This document shows positions 20,475 to 29,284 of a stretch of DNA of 64,000 nt, one piece after another (position 1 is the stretch's first letter; each line of letters starts with the position of its first letter). Source of the stretch: Citricoccus sp. CH26A (GTDB lineage Bacteria > Actinomycetota > Actinomycetes > Actinomycetales > Micrococcaceae); assembly GCF_000224415.1 (NCBI RefSeq), contig NZ_AFXQ01000014.1, forward strand, positions 30,083-94,082, in the 5' to 3' direction. Below the pieces are notes generated by a model. That model had not been told where the DNA came from, searched no databases, and saw only the letters and a list, made by a program, of their open reading frames with translations. The position numbers and the translations under genes were made by a program.

Positions 20475-20637
20475 CAGACAGTATTAAAGGAGGACGTGGG
20501 CAAGTCCTCGGAGACGCCGGGGTCTCGACCTGGACTCGCGACGCCGGCGGGCAAGCCGTGGCCCTGCGGGTCGCATCGGCCATGGGAGAGCGGCGTCGTT
20601 GTTTGGATTCCAGGGGGGTATTGTGCGTTGCGCCGGT

Positions 20638-21252
20638 TCAGCCTTCGCCACCAAGCAGGTGGTACCAGCTGTCGGCGAGTACTTCGAGTGCGTGGTCGCG
20701 GTTGGGCTCGCCCTTGCGGCGTGTCCAGAGGGTGCTGATGTAGTCGAGCTGCTCGTAGGCGAGGCTTCCCCGGAGATGGCGCGTCTCCGGGGGGAACCGG
20801 TTCGCCAGTTCCATGCCACGGACCATGTCGGCGATGACCTCCTCTCGCCATTGTTCGAGCAGGGTCCGTACCTCGCGATCGACGGCGGACGCTTCGATGA
20901 GCACGTCCAGGTAGGGGCGGAAGTCTGGCCAGAGCGCAGCGCGGGACTCCAGCCATGCCAGGATGCCCGGCAACTGGCCCACTCGGACGATATCGACGAG
21001 TTCGGCGGCGGTGGAGGGCGTGCCGGGGGCCTCGGCGCGTTCGAGCACGGTGTTGACGCGCGCCAAGAACTCCCTCATCAGGTGGGTACGTGAGGGGTAG
21101 TGCGCGTAGAAGGTTACCCGGCTGGTGCCGGCGGCCACGGCGATTTCGTCGATGGTCGTCGCGGCGTAGCCCTTCTCGGTGAAGAGCTCCAGCGCCCGGT
21201 CGACGATCGTGTCGCGGGTCAGCTGTTTCTGGGCTTCTCGCAGCGACTGCAT
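20638..21252 (-). CDS. TetR-family transcriptional regulator
   Basis: A 204-residue regulator. The N-terminal helix-turn-helix is typical: ALELFTEKGYAATTIDEIAV followed by AAGTSRVTFYAHYPSRTHLM (residues about 20-60). The rest is a helical ligand-binding domain. It is the last gene of the minus-strand operon that carries the transporter, P450, ferredoxin and ferredoxin reductase, 98 bp after the reductase. It is therefore the best candidate for binding the two operators at 25823-25843 and 25948-25968. An imperfect dyad GTTAAG-CGTC-CTTACG just upstream (about 21271-21286) may allow separate autoregulation. Confidence 0.88.
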   Translation of the reverse strand: MQSLREAQKQLTRDTIVDRALELFTEKGYAATTIDEIAVAAGTSRVTFYAHYPSRTHLMREFLARVNTVLERAEAPGTPSTAAELVDIVRVGQLPGILAWLESRAALWPDFRPYLDVLIEASAVDREVRTLLEQWREEVIADMVRGMELANRFPPETRHLRGSLAYEQLDYISTLWTRRKGEPNRDHALEVLADSWYHLLGGEG

Positions 21253-21350
21253 GAGGCAATCCTATCCGTGGTGTTAAGCGTCCTTACGTTGATTGGAGGA
21301 AGGCTGGGGTACGGCGGTAGGCGCCTCCTTGGGGGAACCGAGGATCGGCA

Positions 21351-22529
21351 TCAGAGTCTCGCGGGTGCTGCCGGACGCAGGGCGTCCGGGCCGGTGGTGG
21401 CCAGTCGGCGTAGTTTCGGGATGGGAATCCGGTAGTTGATCGCTGCGGCGGTTCCGGTCCCGTCCGCGTTCTCCCAGCGCAGCAGCATCGATTCCGGGTC
21501 CTTGCCGGGTTCGCAGTAATCGGGTGCGCCGATCACGGGCGTGGGGCCGACCGCCTTGAGCGAGAGGCCGAAGCCCTCGGTCCAGAAGTACGGTTGGAAG
21601 TCGAACTCAGGGGCCGCTTCGCCCCGGAGTAGGCCCAGGGCCGCGGTCTTGGCCTGTTCGATGGCGCTGGTCCACAGCGGCACCCGCGCTAGCCCGTGGC
21701 GGGTCGGGAAGAACGCTACGTCACCGGCGGCGACGATGTCCTCCCGGAGCCGGCCCCGGGAGTCCACACGCAGCGACCCGTCGACGAGCAGTCCCGAGCC
21801 GGCCAGCCAGCCGGTGTTCGGTTCGTCGCCGATGGCGGTGACGATCAGGTCGGCGTCCAGCTCGGTGCCGTCGGCCAGCACAACGAGGGCCCCGGCCCCG
21901 GACTCGACCAGGCGGGCTTTCCCGCCGCCCATGACCCGCAGGCCACGCCGGATTGCCGCGGAGGTGAACACATCGGACAGGTGCTCACCGAGCTGGCGGG
22001 CCAGCGGGGCGGCGTCGGAGACGAGCGTGACCTGGCAACCGGCCTGCAGGCAGCCCGAGGCGACCTCCATGCCCAGCGGTCCGCCGCCGATCACCAGGAC
22101 CGAGGGGCGCGCCGCGACGTGCTGCTTCAGCGCGATCGCGTCCTCGATCGTACGCACCGTGACCTCGCGGGCAGAGCCATCACTCCCTGGGGCTGTGGCC
22201 AGGCGTTTGGCGCGGGCACCGGAGGCGATGACCAGCCCGTCGTACGGCAGTTCCCCGCCGTCTTCGAGTCGCACGAGCCGGGCGTCGGTGTCCAGGCTCG
22301 TGGCGCTCAGCCCGAGCAGCTCGGTCGCCTCGTGGGTGGGCGCCGGCAGTTCGTGGGACGTCAGGTCGTCGTCCCCGTGCAGCAGTGCCTTGGACAGGGC
22401 TGGGCGGCTGTAGGGGTGGTGGCGCTCGGCGCCGACCACCGTGAGCTCGCCGTCGAAACCGGCCGAGCGCAGGGAGTCACAGGCCGTGAGGCCGGCGATG
22501 CCGTTACCCACGACGACGATCCGGCGCAT
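21351..22529 (-). CDS. FAD-dependent ferredoxin reductase (P450 electron donor)
   Basis: A 392-residue class I P450-type reductase. FAD-binding GxGxxG is at the start (IVVVGNGIAGLTACDSLR), and the NAD-binding loop VLVIGGGPLGMEVASG is near residue 150. The second FAD motif is REDIVAAGDVAFFPTRHG near residue 275. It passes electrons from NAD(P)H to a ferredoxin. The start ATG (22527-22529) overlaps the stop of the ferredoxin gene in an ATGA pattern, so translation is coupled. With the P450 and ferredoxin it forms a complete three-component electron chain. Confidence 0.9.
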   Translation of the reverse strand: MRRIVVVGNGIAGLTACDSLRSAGFDGELTVVGAERHHPYSRPALSKALLHGDDDLTSHELPAPTHEATELLGLSATSLDTDARLVRLEDGGELPYDGLVIASGARAKRLATAPGSDGSAREVTVRTIEDAIALKQHVAARPSVLVIGGGPLGMEVASGCLQAGCQVTLVSDAAPLARQLGEHLSDVFTSAAIRRGLRVMGGGKARLVESGAGALVVLADGTELDADLIVTAIGDEPNTGWLAGSGLLVDGSLRVDSRGRLREDIVAAGDVAFFPTRHGLARVPLWTSAIEQAKTAALGLLRGEAAPEFDFQPYFWTEGFGLSLKAVGPTPVIGAPDYCEPGKDPESMLLRWENADGTGTAAAINYRIPIPKLRRLATTGPDALRPAAPARL

Positions 22530-22726
22530 CACGAGGCCCCCGTCAGGCGCAGTGCGGCGACCGGACAGACCCGTACCGCCGCCCTGGCGGCGTCGAGGTC
22601 GGCTCCGTCCACGTCGGGGACGTCGATCACCAATTCGCCGTCATCGTCCAGGTGCATCAGCGTGGGCGCGGCTTCCTCGCACAGGCCGTGGCCTTCGCAG
22701 CGGGGGCGATCCAGTTCGATCTTCAT
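22529..22726 (-). CDS. [3Fe-4S] ferredoxin of the P450 system
   Basis: A 65-residue ferredoxin. Cysteines are in RCEGHGLCEE (positions 10 and 16) and RVCPVAAL (near 55), the three-Cys set typical of actinobacterial [3Fe-4S] ferredoxins that serve P450s; a fourth cluster Cys is replaced. Its ATG overlaps the P450 stop and its stop overlaps the reductase start, so all three are translationally coupled. Role: one-electron carrier between the reductase and the P450. Confidence 0.9.
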   Translation of the reverse strand: MKIELDRPRCEGHGLCEEAAPTLMHLDDDGELVIDVPDVDGADLDAARAAVRVCPVAALRLTGAS

Positions 22727-23895
22727 GCCGCCACCACCTCGAGGACCGGGAGCGTCTCGAGGCTCCGGACCATGTTGCTGGGCACCCGGCTCCCATCGGC
22801 GACCGTGATCGATTGCACCTGGCGGGCCAGGGCGTTGATGATGGCGTGGCCCTCGAGTCTGGCCAGGCCCTGGCCGGCGCAACCGTGTGGGCCGTAGCCG
22901 AAGGAGAGGTGGTCCACGGGGTTGCGTCGCACGTCGAAGACGTCCGGGTTCTCATAGTGGCGCGGGTCGCGGTTGCCGGCCCCGATCAGGATGCCCAGCT
23001 GGGCGCCTGCCGGAACCGTTGCCCCGTCGATCTGCACGTCGCGGGTGGCCGTACGGCCCCAGATGTGGAGCGGCGTCCAGTAGCGCAGCACCTCGGCGAA
23101 GGCCGCGGAGACGAGCTCGGGGTTCTCGCGCACGAGCTGGAGCTGCTCCGGGTGGCGCCCGAACAGGGCCACGATGTTCCCGATCGAGGCGATCGTGGTG
23201 TCGACGCCGGCCCCGAGGTACTGGTGGATGATGTGCCCGGCGGAGCCTTCGGGGATGTCGCCGCGCTTCTCGGCGTCGAAGATCCCGCGGCCGATCGACC
23301 CGGGAGCCAGGTCCTCGGCGGTGACCGAGGAGCACCAGCCGTAGAGTTCGCCGGCGATCGGGAAGCTCTCTTGGGTGCGGTGGTTCAACGGCCCGAGGAC
23401 CTGCATCGCGGCCTGCCCCCAGCGGAGCATGTTGTCCTTGACGTGCCCCTGGAAGCCGATGAGGTCGGCGACGATCTCGATCGGGAAGGCGCGGGCCAGG
23501 GAGTCGATGGCCTCGAAGTTGCCCTCGGCGACGAGTTCGGCGACGAGCCGGTCGGCCTTGTCCTCGATGGTCACCTTCAGTCCACGCAGGGCCCGGGGCG
23601 TGAGGTTTTCCGACAGCGTCGCGCGCAGCTGGGTGTGCGTGGGCGGGTCGGATGCCAGCGAGGTGCCCTGCAGCGCCTCGTTGACCATCGGGTTGAAGCC
23701 CAGGGTGGTGGACGAGAACGTCTGCGGATCACCGAGCACCTCACGGATGATGTCGTAGCGCGTCAGCACGTACAGGTCGTTCTGGGGCAGGTGCACGACC
23801 CCGGCCTGCTCGCGCAGCGCGGCGTAGGTGGGGTAGGGGTCGACGACGATGTCGTCAGCCCAGATGTCGATGGGTGATTCGGTCGGTGCGGTCAC
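22723..23895 (-). CDS. Cytochrome P450 (class I, soluble)
   Basis: A 390-residue soluble P450. The haem-thiolate loop is FGYGPHGCAGQGLARLEG near residue 340. The I-helix oxygen motif reads YLGAGVDTTIAS, and the ExxR motif of the K-helix is EVLR. A GTG start is chosen because AAGGAGAA lies directly upstream; the longer frame is unsupported. It is followed by its own ferredoxin and reductase. It lies after an MFS transporter gene in an operon divergent from esterase and monooxygenase genes, so it probably hydroxylates or O-dealkylates the compound handled by that island. Subfamily and substrate cannot be named from the sequence. Confidence 0.9.
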   Translation of the reverse strand: MTAPTESPIDIWADDIVVDPYPTYAALREQAGVVHLPQNDLYVLTRYDIIREVLGDPQTFSSTTLGFNPMVNEALQGTSLASDPPTHTQLRATLSENLTPRALRGLKVTIEDKADRLVAELVAEGNFEAIDSLARAFPIEIVADLIGFQGHVKDNMLRWGQAAMQVLGPLNHRTQESFPIAGELYGWCSSVTAEDLAPGSIGRGIFDAEKRGDIPEGSAGHIIHQYLGAGVDTTIASIGNIVALFGRHPEQLQLVRENPELVSAAFAEVLRYWTPLHIWGRTATRDVQIDGATVPAGAQLGILIGAGNRDPRHYENPDVFDVRRNPVDHLSFGYGPHGCAGQGLARLEGHAIINALARQVQSITVADGSRVPSNMVRSLETLPVLEVVAA

Positions 23896-23941
23896 GGTGT
23901 TCTCCTTGCGGATGGTGGGTGGTCGGTGTGGTGCCGCCGTC

Positions 23942-25699
23942 TCAGACGGTGGCACCGGTGGTCGCTTCGGCATTTGCCTCGGTGGTTTGTGCGCTGGCAT
24001 CTGAGGTCGGTGCGGTGACGGGTTCCGTGGTGGGTGCGGAGGACCGGGCGGAGATGAACAGGGTCAGAAGGGCGGAGAGGGCCGCCGCGATGCCCGCGGT
24101 GAGGTACACGGCCTGGAACCCCTGGCCCAGCGAGGTTCCTGCGGCGCCCTGGATCTGCGGTTGTGCGGTGTTCAGGGACTGGACCATGCCCTCGACGGCC
24201 GGTGCGGGGGCGCCGGCGGCCGACGCCTGGCCGGAGAACTCAGCGATCACACCGTCCCAGCCCGAGAGATAACCCAGGGGTGGCACGTGGGACAGGCCGG
24301 CGACCGCGTGGGCGGGCAGCCCCGTCCCGTCGAGGATCCCGGCCAGGGCGCCGGCGAAGACGGTGGCGCCGATGCCGAAGGCGATGGCTGAACCGACCAC
24401 CGGACCGAGGGCGAAACCGAGGTCGCGCAGCAGGTTCGTCGTCGCCGAGGCCATGCCGATCTGCCGGGATGGGACGGCGTTGATGGCGACAGCGGTGACC
24501 GAACCGACGGTCAGGGCGAATCCGGTGCCCAACAGCAGCAGTGGCGGGATGAAGGCTGTCCAGGGGGTGCCGCCGAACGCCTCCGGGGTGCCCAGGGCGA
24601 ATGTCGAGAGCCAGAACCCGGAGGCCGCCATGAGGGTGAAGCCCGCGGTGAGTACCCAGCGCGGGGCCACATGGTGAATGAGCCAGCCCACGACCGGGAT
24701 GAAGGCGAAGGCGGGGCCTTGGATGAAGACGAAGAGCACCCCGACCTTCCAGGTCTCGGCCAGGGCCAGTCCGCTGACTGCGACGCTGGTACTGAAGCAG
24801 ATCGCCAGGAAGGCGAACATCCCGGTGACCGCCACGATGCCGGTGATCGAGTAGGCGCTGTTCTTGAACAGCGACAGGTGAATGAGGGGCTGTTCAGTGC
24901 GTGATTCGATGACGACGAATGCGACCAGAAGGGCCGCGCCGACGACGTAGCTGGCCATGACCTGGGCACTGCCGAAGCCGGCGTCCACGGCTGTCACCGT
25001 GGCGTAGAGGATGGCGATGAGGCCCAGGGCGAGCGTGATCTGGCCGGGCAGATCCAGGTTGCGCACCTCGGTGACCGCGGAGTCCTTGGCCCGCAGCGCG
25101 ACGATGAACACCACGACGGCGAGGGCGGCGGCAACCAGGTAGGCCACCCGCCAGCCACTGAACTCGTTCGGTGCACCCGGGGCACTGCCCGGCACGGTGA
25201 AGAACTGCGCCGTGAACCCGGCCAGGACCGGGGAGATCACCGCGCCGAGAGAAAGGAATCCCGCCCACGTGGCGATGACTTTCGCCCGCGCACGGTGGTC
25301 CGGGGTGATCGCCGCGATCATGGACAGCGAGATGGGGAAGAGGATGCCCGCCCCGATGCCGCCCACTGCCTGGGCGAAGATCATCATTCCGGTGCTCTGC
25401 GCCAGAGCGACCAGCACGGAGCCGGCAACGCTGACGACGGCCCCGATGTACAGCAACTTCTTCCGACCGAACATATCCCCCAGCAGTCCCCAGCTGAGCT
25501 CGAACACCACGATGCCCATCAGGAACATGCCCGCGATCCAGGTCAACCCGGCACCGGAGGTCTGGAATTCCACGGCGAAGGTACCGCTGAGCGCACCGGG
25601 CAGGGAGTTGGTGATCTGGGCCAGCGCGACCGCGCTGTAGGCGGCCACGAACGTGGCTCGGCTCGAGCCTCGGCTCGCGACCTTGATGGTCTGGCTCAT
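23942..25699 (-). CDS. MFS transporter, 14-TM (EmrB/QacA type)
   Basis: A 585-residue membrane transporter with about 14 hydrophobic helices. The MFS motif A is GDMFGRKKLLYIGAV after helix 2, and motif C-like Gly/Pro-rich helix GFLSLGAVISPVLAG follows. The C-terminal tail of about 35 residues is Ala/Thr/Glu-rich and likely cytosolic. DHA2-type members usually export drugs, but catabolic clusters also use them for uptake. The ATG at 25699 is followed immediately by typical N-terminal residues. First gene of the P450 operon; its promoter carries the shared operator copy at 25823-25843. Confidence 0.87.
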   Translation of the reverse strand: MSQTIKVASRGSSRATFVAAYSAVALAQITNSLPGALSGTFAVEFQTSGAGLTWIAGMFLMGIVVFELSWGLLGDMFGRKKLLYIGAVVSVAGSVLVALAQSTGMMIFAQAVGGIGAGILFPISLSMIAAITPDHRARAKVIATWAGFLSLGAVISPVLAGFTAQFFTVPGSAPGAPNEFSGWRVAYLVAAALAVVVFIVALRAKDSAVTEVRNLDLPGQITLALGLIAILYATVTAVDAGFGSAQVMASYVVGAALLVAFVVIESRTEQPLIHLSLFKNSAYSITGIVAVTGMFAFLAICFSTSVAVSGLALAETWKVGVLFVFIQGPAFAFIPVVGWLIHHVAPRWVLTAGFTLMAASGFWLSTFALGTPEAFGGTPWTAFIPPLLLLGTGFALTVGSVTAVAINAVPSRQIGMASATTNLLRDLGFALGPVVGSAIAFGIGATVFAGALAGILDGTGLPAHAVAGLSHVPPLGYLSGWDGVIAEFSGQASAAGAPAPAVEGMVQSLNTAQPQIQGAAGTSLGQGFQAVYLTAGIAAALSALLTLFISARSSAPTTEPVTAPTSDASAQTTEANAEATTGATV

Positions 25700-25822
25700 C
25701 GATGAAACTCCTTTGGTTTCCGGTCGATCCTCGGGGGACGGGCGAGGGGCCGCCCACTGTTCCCCGAACGCCCCGCGGGCCCTGGCCTTGGCGGGTCACC
25801 CCTGAGACAGTGTGACCTCTCG

Positions 25823-25843
25823 CTTTACATTGCGTCAAGAAAA
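25823..25843 (-). promoter_or_regulatory. Island operator, copy 1 (MFS/P450 operon side)
   Basis: Read on the minus strand this segment contains CTTGACGCAATGTAAAG preceded by TTTT. It matches copy 2 (25948-25968, opposite orientation) at 17 of 21 positions. The common core is CTTGACRCWAYGTAAAG and includes a TTGAC -35-like hexamer, so binding would block transcription toward the transporter-P450 operon. Confidence 0.65.
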
Positions 25844-25947
25844 TTTGTGACGTGATTCATAAATTGGCACCGCATAAGGAAATCCCGCCCATGCCCCTGC
25901 GGCCGGAGGGTGGCGCGTGGTGGCGGCTGCGAGAAACGCAGTGACTA

Positions 25948-25968
25948 TTTACTTGACACTACGTAAAG
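25948..25968 (+). promoter_or_regulatory. Island operator, copy 2 (phosphotriesterase operon side)
   Basis: TTTAC-TTGACACTAC-GTAAAG: TTTAC and GTAAA form a dyad around a TTGACA -35-like hexamer. It is the inverted counterpart of copy 1, about 125 bp away. It lies about 95 bp upstream of the first plus-strand gene. Only AT-rich spacer and no gene lies between the two copies. Confidence 0.65.
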
Positions 25969-26060
25969 TCAGCTGTGATGCTGATAACAGCGCGTGGTTG
26001 CGCCGGCTCCCAGGCCGGTGGAACCCGTATCCCAGTCCCCGAGCCTCAAGAGGGAATCCA

Positions 26061-27080
26061 GTGAGCCACCCCACCCCCGCCGACACCGGTGACGCCCTCC
26101 CCGCGACACGCGCCACCGTCAACACCGTGCTGGGGCCCGTTCCCGCTGATGACCTGGGGGTCGTGGCGGTCCACGAGGCCCTGCTGTCGGTGCTCCCGGG
26201 CGCCCAGTACGCCCCGGATATCTCCATGGACCGGGCGGAGATCTACGAAGCGCTCGAAACCAAGGTCCTCGCCTTCCGCGCGGCCGGCGGCACGACCATC
26301 GTCGATGCCACCGGCATGTTCCACGGCCGCGACCTGAAGCTCTACGAGGCGCTGTCGAAGGCCACCGGGGTGCACATCGTCGCCTCCACCGGGATGGGCC
26401 CGGAGGAGAAGCTGGGCGGGTACTTCTTGACCCCGCAGACCAACCCGCCGACCCCGTGGCCGGCCGAGAAGTTCGCGGACCTCTTCGCCAAGGAGGTCAC
26501 CGAGGGCATGGTGGTCCCGCGCATCGAGCGCCGCGCCGCCGCCGGCATGGTCACCACCGTGGCCGACCGCGCCGGGATGACCCCCACCGAGGAGTCCCTC
26601 TTCCGTGGTTCGGCCCGCGCCGCGAAGAACACGGGGGTGGCCGTGTCCATCCGCTACGGCGTGGACGCGCTGCGTGAACTGGAGATCGTCCTGGACGAGC
26701 AGGTCCCGGCGGACCGAGTGCTCATCGGGGACCTGGACCGCACCGACGCCGCCGGCGCCCCCGCCGAGGTGGCCGCCGCCGTCGCCGATCGGGGCGCCTT
26801 CGTCGGGATCGACCACGTCGGCCTGAACGACGACACCGGCTATCTCACCGATGAGGAGCGCGCCACCCTGGTGCTGGACCTGGTCGCCGCGGGCCACGCG
26901 GACAAGGTCATCCTGTCCTCCAACGCGATCGGCGTGGCCAAGGGCCTGCCTGACTACGACCTGCCCTACGAGCACGCGCTGACCACCTTCATCCCGTACC
27001 TGAAGGGCAAGGGCCTGTCCGAGGACGACGCCCAGCGGATCCTCGTGGACAACCCGGCCCGCCTGCTCTGGGTGCGCTGA
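26061..27080 (+). CDS. Phosphotriesterase-family protein lacking most metal ligands
   Basis: A 339-residue protein of the phosphotriesterase (amidohydrolase TIM-barrel) family, clearly paralogous to the next gene (shared NTVLGxxPAxxLGVVAxHE and DATG...GRD). The active-site ligands seen in that neighbour are changed here: HEH becomes HEA (His38, Ala40), the bridging Lys becomes Thr (GMVTTVAD), the two central His become Arg (SIRYG, about 198) and Asp (IGDLDR), and the barrel Asp becomes Ser (ILSSNAI). A binuclear metal centre is therefore unlikely. It may be a pseudoenzyme partner or have another activity. GTG start with GAGGGA upstream. First gene of the plus operon behind operator copy 2. 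Confidence 0.82.
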   Translation: MSHPTPADTGDALPATRATVNTVLGPVPADDLGVVAVHEALLSVLPGAQYAPDISMDRAEIYEALETKVLAFRAAGGTTIVDATGMFHGRDLKLYEALSKATGVHIVASTGMGPEEKLGGYFLTPQTNPPTPWPAEKFADLFAKEVTEGMVVPRIERRAAAGMVTTVADRAGMTPTEESLFRGSARAAKNTGVAVSIRYGVDALRELEIVLDEQVPADRVLIGDLDRTDAAGAPAEVAAAVADRGAFVGIDHVGLNDDTGYLTDEERATLVLDLVAAGHADKVILSSNAIGVAKGLPDYDLPYEHALTTFIPYLKGKGLSEDDAQRILVDNPARLLWVR

Positions 27081-27136
27081 CGCCCGGAACTGCGCACCCC
27101 ACCCCCACACGCTTTCGAACCCCTTGAGGTGAAACC

Positions 27137-28090
27137 ATGACCAAGGTCAATACCGTGCTGGGCACCATCCCGGCCGCAGAACTCGGCGTCGTCGCCATCC
27201 ACGAGCACATCGGCTACGGCATGCCCGGCTCCGAGCTGGACACCAAGTGGTGGAAGACCCCGGAGCAGGCCTTCGAGGAGACCGTGCCGAAGCTGCGGAG
27301 ATTTCATGACTACGGCGGGCGCACGTTCGTGGACGCCACCGGCATCTGCAACGGCCGCGATCCGAACTACTACCAGGCCCTGTCCGCCAAGACCGGGGTG
27401 AACATCGTCGCCTGCACCGGCTTCGTCGGCGGTGACACCGCCCTGGCCCACTTCGCCCGGGCCTCCGTGGACTACCTGGCCCAGGTCTTCATCCACGAGA
27501 TCACCGTGGGCATCGGCAGCACCGGGGCCAAGGCCGGCATCATCAAGGTCGGCGTGTCCCGCGGCGGGAAGATGACCGAGCTGGACAAGCGCATCTACCG
27601 CGCCGCCGCCCGCGCCGCCGTCGTGACCGGCGTGCCGATCCTGACGCACCTGGCGATCGATCCCGAACCGGCGGTGGCCATCTTCCACGAGGAGGGCCTG
27701 GACCTGGACCGCGTGCTGTTCGGCCACGCCGACGACGGGCTCAACGCCCCGATCACCCCACACGACTACATCTACGCCCAGGGCGGGCGCATCGGCTTCG
27801 ACACCTTCGGCTACGACCTGGAACTGCCGGACCCGCCGTTCTGGGGCCGCAAACGCGCCGAGCGCATGGGCCACTTCAAGCAGCTGGTGGACAAGGGCTA
27901 CACGGACAAGCTCCTGGTCGGCGCGGACGCCAACTGCTCACCCCTGGGCTGGCCCGGGGTCAAGGGCCACACGGTCAACTACATCTTCGAGGACATGATC
28001 CCGGACATGAAGGCCGTTGGCATCGACGACGCCACCATCACGCAGCTGCTGGTGGAGAACACCGCGGACTTCCTGTCCATGCAGAACTGA
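27137..28090 (+). CDS. Phosphotriesterase-family metallohydrolase (lactonase/esterase-like)
   Basis: A 317-residue TIM-barrel hydrolase with a full ligand set: His22-x-His24 (AIHEH), Lys137 (GIIKVGV), His171 (LTHLAID), His197 (FGHADD) and Asp264 (GADAN). This fits the family's binuclear metal centre with a carboxylated Lys. Members hydrolyse lactones, esters, phosphotriesters or amides; substrate cannot be read. It follows the ligand-poor paralogue by 56 bp with RBS TTGAGGTG. It is the likely hydrolytic step for a lactone- or ester-containing compound in the island. Confidence 0.88.
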   Translation: MTKVNTVLGTIPAAELGVVAIHEHIGYGMPGSELDTKWWKTPEQAFEETVPKLRRFHDYGGRTFVDATGICNGRDPNYYQALSAKTGVNIVACTGFVGGDTALAHFARASVDYLAQVFIHEITVGIGSTGAKAGIIKVGVSRGGKMTELDKRIYRAAARAAVVTGVPILTHLAIDPEPAVAIFHEEGLDLDRVLFGHADDGLNAPITPHDYIYAQGGRIGFDTFGYDLELPDPPFWGRKRAERMGHFKQLVDKGYTDKLLVGADANCSPLGWPGVKGHTVNYIFEDMIPDMKAVGIDDATITQLLVENTADFLSMQN

Positions 28091-28162
28091 CTGGCCACCG
28101 GCAAACCACCTCAACCTAACCACCCCCCAGGTGCGACCTGGATCAGGAAAGTGAATCAAGAC

Positions 28163-29272
28163 ATGAAGACCTCGGAACTGAAGAACCTCAGGATCGCCAT
28201 CATCGGTGGCGGCTATGGCGGGGCCTCCGCCGCCAAGGCGCTGCAAAGCGTGGGTGCGGAGAACATCGATGTCTACGAGCAGGCACCGGCTCTGGGGCAG
28301 GTGGGCGCCGGCATCGGCCTGCGCCCGCCTTCGGTCGAGCTGTTCCGCCAGTGGGGCATCTTCGAGGCGATTGCCGCCGCGAGCTCGCCCAGCGACCACC
28401 TCGAGATCCTCACCGCGGACGGCAAGCACGTCCTGGCCCAAGAAGAGTGGCCCTTCCTGCGCGCCTATGACCAGATCAACCACAACCGCATGATCCACCG
28501 CGGAGACTTCATCGACGTCCTGCTGGGCGCGCTGCCTGAGGGCATGGTGCACCTGGACCACAAGCTGGAGACCATCGAGGACCACGGCGAGACCGCGACG
28601 CTGAGGTTCACCAACGGCCGGGCCGTCACCGCCGATCTCGTCATCGGTGCCGACGGCATCCGCTCGACGGTACGCAACCAGGTCTTCGGCGAGATCCAGC
28701 CGGTGTTCTCCGGTGAGCACGCCTACCGTGCGGTCATCTCGATCGAGGACGCCCACGGGCTCGTCACCGACGACAACCCGCGCTTCTACATGGGCGAGAA
28801 CGGCACGATCGCCTACAACCTGCCCCTGCGCCACCGCGGGCAGCTCTCCTACGACATCACGGCCCCGTCCGAGGACGACTCGTGGGCGCCGGAGATCTCG
28901 ACGGAGTACCTGGAGAAGATCCTGGAAGGCTTCGACGAACGGATCGTCCAGGTCGCCCGGGAACTGGACCTGAGCCAGGTGACCAGCCGTTCGGTGTTCG
29001 ACATCGATTCCCTGGACTCCTGGCACACCGACTCCGTCGCATTGCTCGGTGATGCCGCCCATGCGATGCTCCACCACCAGGGCCAGGGCGCCAACTCGGC
29101 CATCCTGGACGCCGGCGGCCTCGCCGACGCCCTAGTGCAGGGCGACTCCGTGAAGGATGCGCTGTCGATCTACGAGACCACCCGCAAGCCGCTGACCGAC
29201 GAGCTGCAGCGCGTCTCGCGCTTGGGCTGGCATGCCGACGCGGTGGACTCAGCATTCCCGGCCAACCAGTAG
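28163..29272 (+). CDS. FAD-dependent aromatic hydroxylase (NicC/salicylate hydroxylase-like)
   Basis: A 369-residue group A flavoprotein monooxygenase. FAD-binding IAIIGGGYGGASAAKAL is at residues about 10-26. The DG motif is VIGADGIRSTVR near residue 165, and the GD motif is LLGDAAHAMLHHQGQGAN near residue 295. Such enzymes hydroxylate aromatic or pyridine rings with NAD(P)H and oxygen; the closest pattern I recall is 6-hydroxynicotinate/salicylate hydroxylases. I prefer the ATG at 28163, with AGGAAAG about 12 nt upstream; a GTG at 28151 is also possible. Third gene of the plus operon, so an aromatic or heteroaromatic part of the substrate is likely. Confidence 0.88.
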   Translation: MKTSELKNLRIAIIGGGYGGASAAKALQSVGAENIDVYEQAPALGQVGAGIGLRPPSVELFRQWGIFEAIAAASSPSDHLEILTADGKHVLAQEEWPFLRAYDQINHNRMIHRGDFIDVLLGALPEGMVHLDHKLETIEDHGETATLRFTNGRAVTADLVIGADGIRSTVRNQVFGEIQPVFSGEHAYRAVISIEDAHGLVTDDNPRFYMGENGTIAYNLPLRHRGQLSYDITAPSEDDSWAPEISTEYLEKILEGFDERIVQVARELDLSQVTSRSVFDIDSLDSWHTDSVALLGDAAHAMLHHQGQGANSAILDAGGLADALVQGDSVKDALSIYETTRKPLTDELQRVSRLGWHADAVDSAFPANQ

Positions 29273-29284
29273 AAGGGTCCTCTG

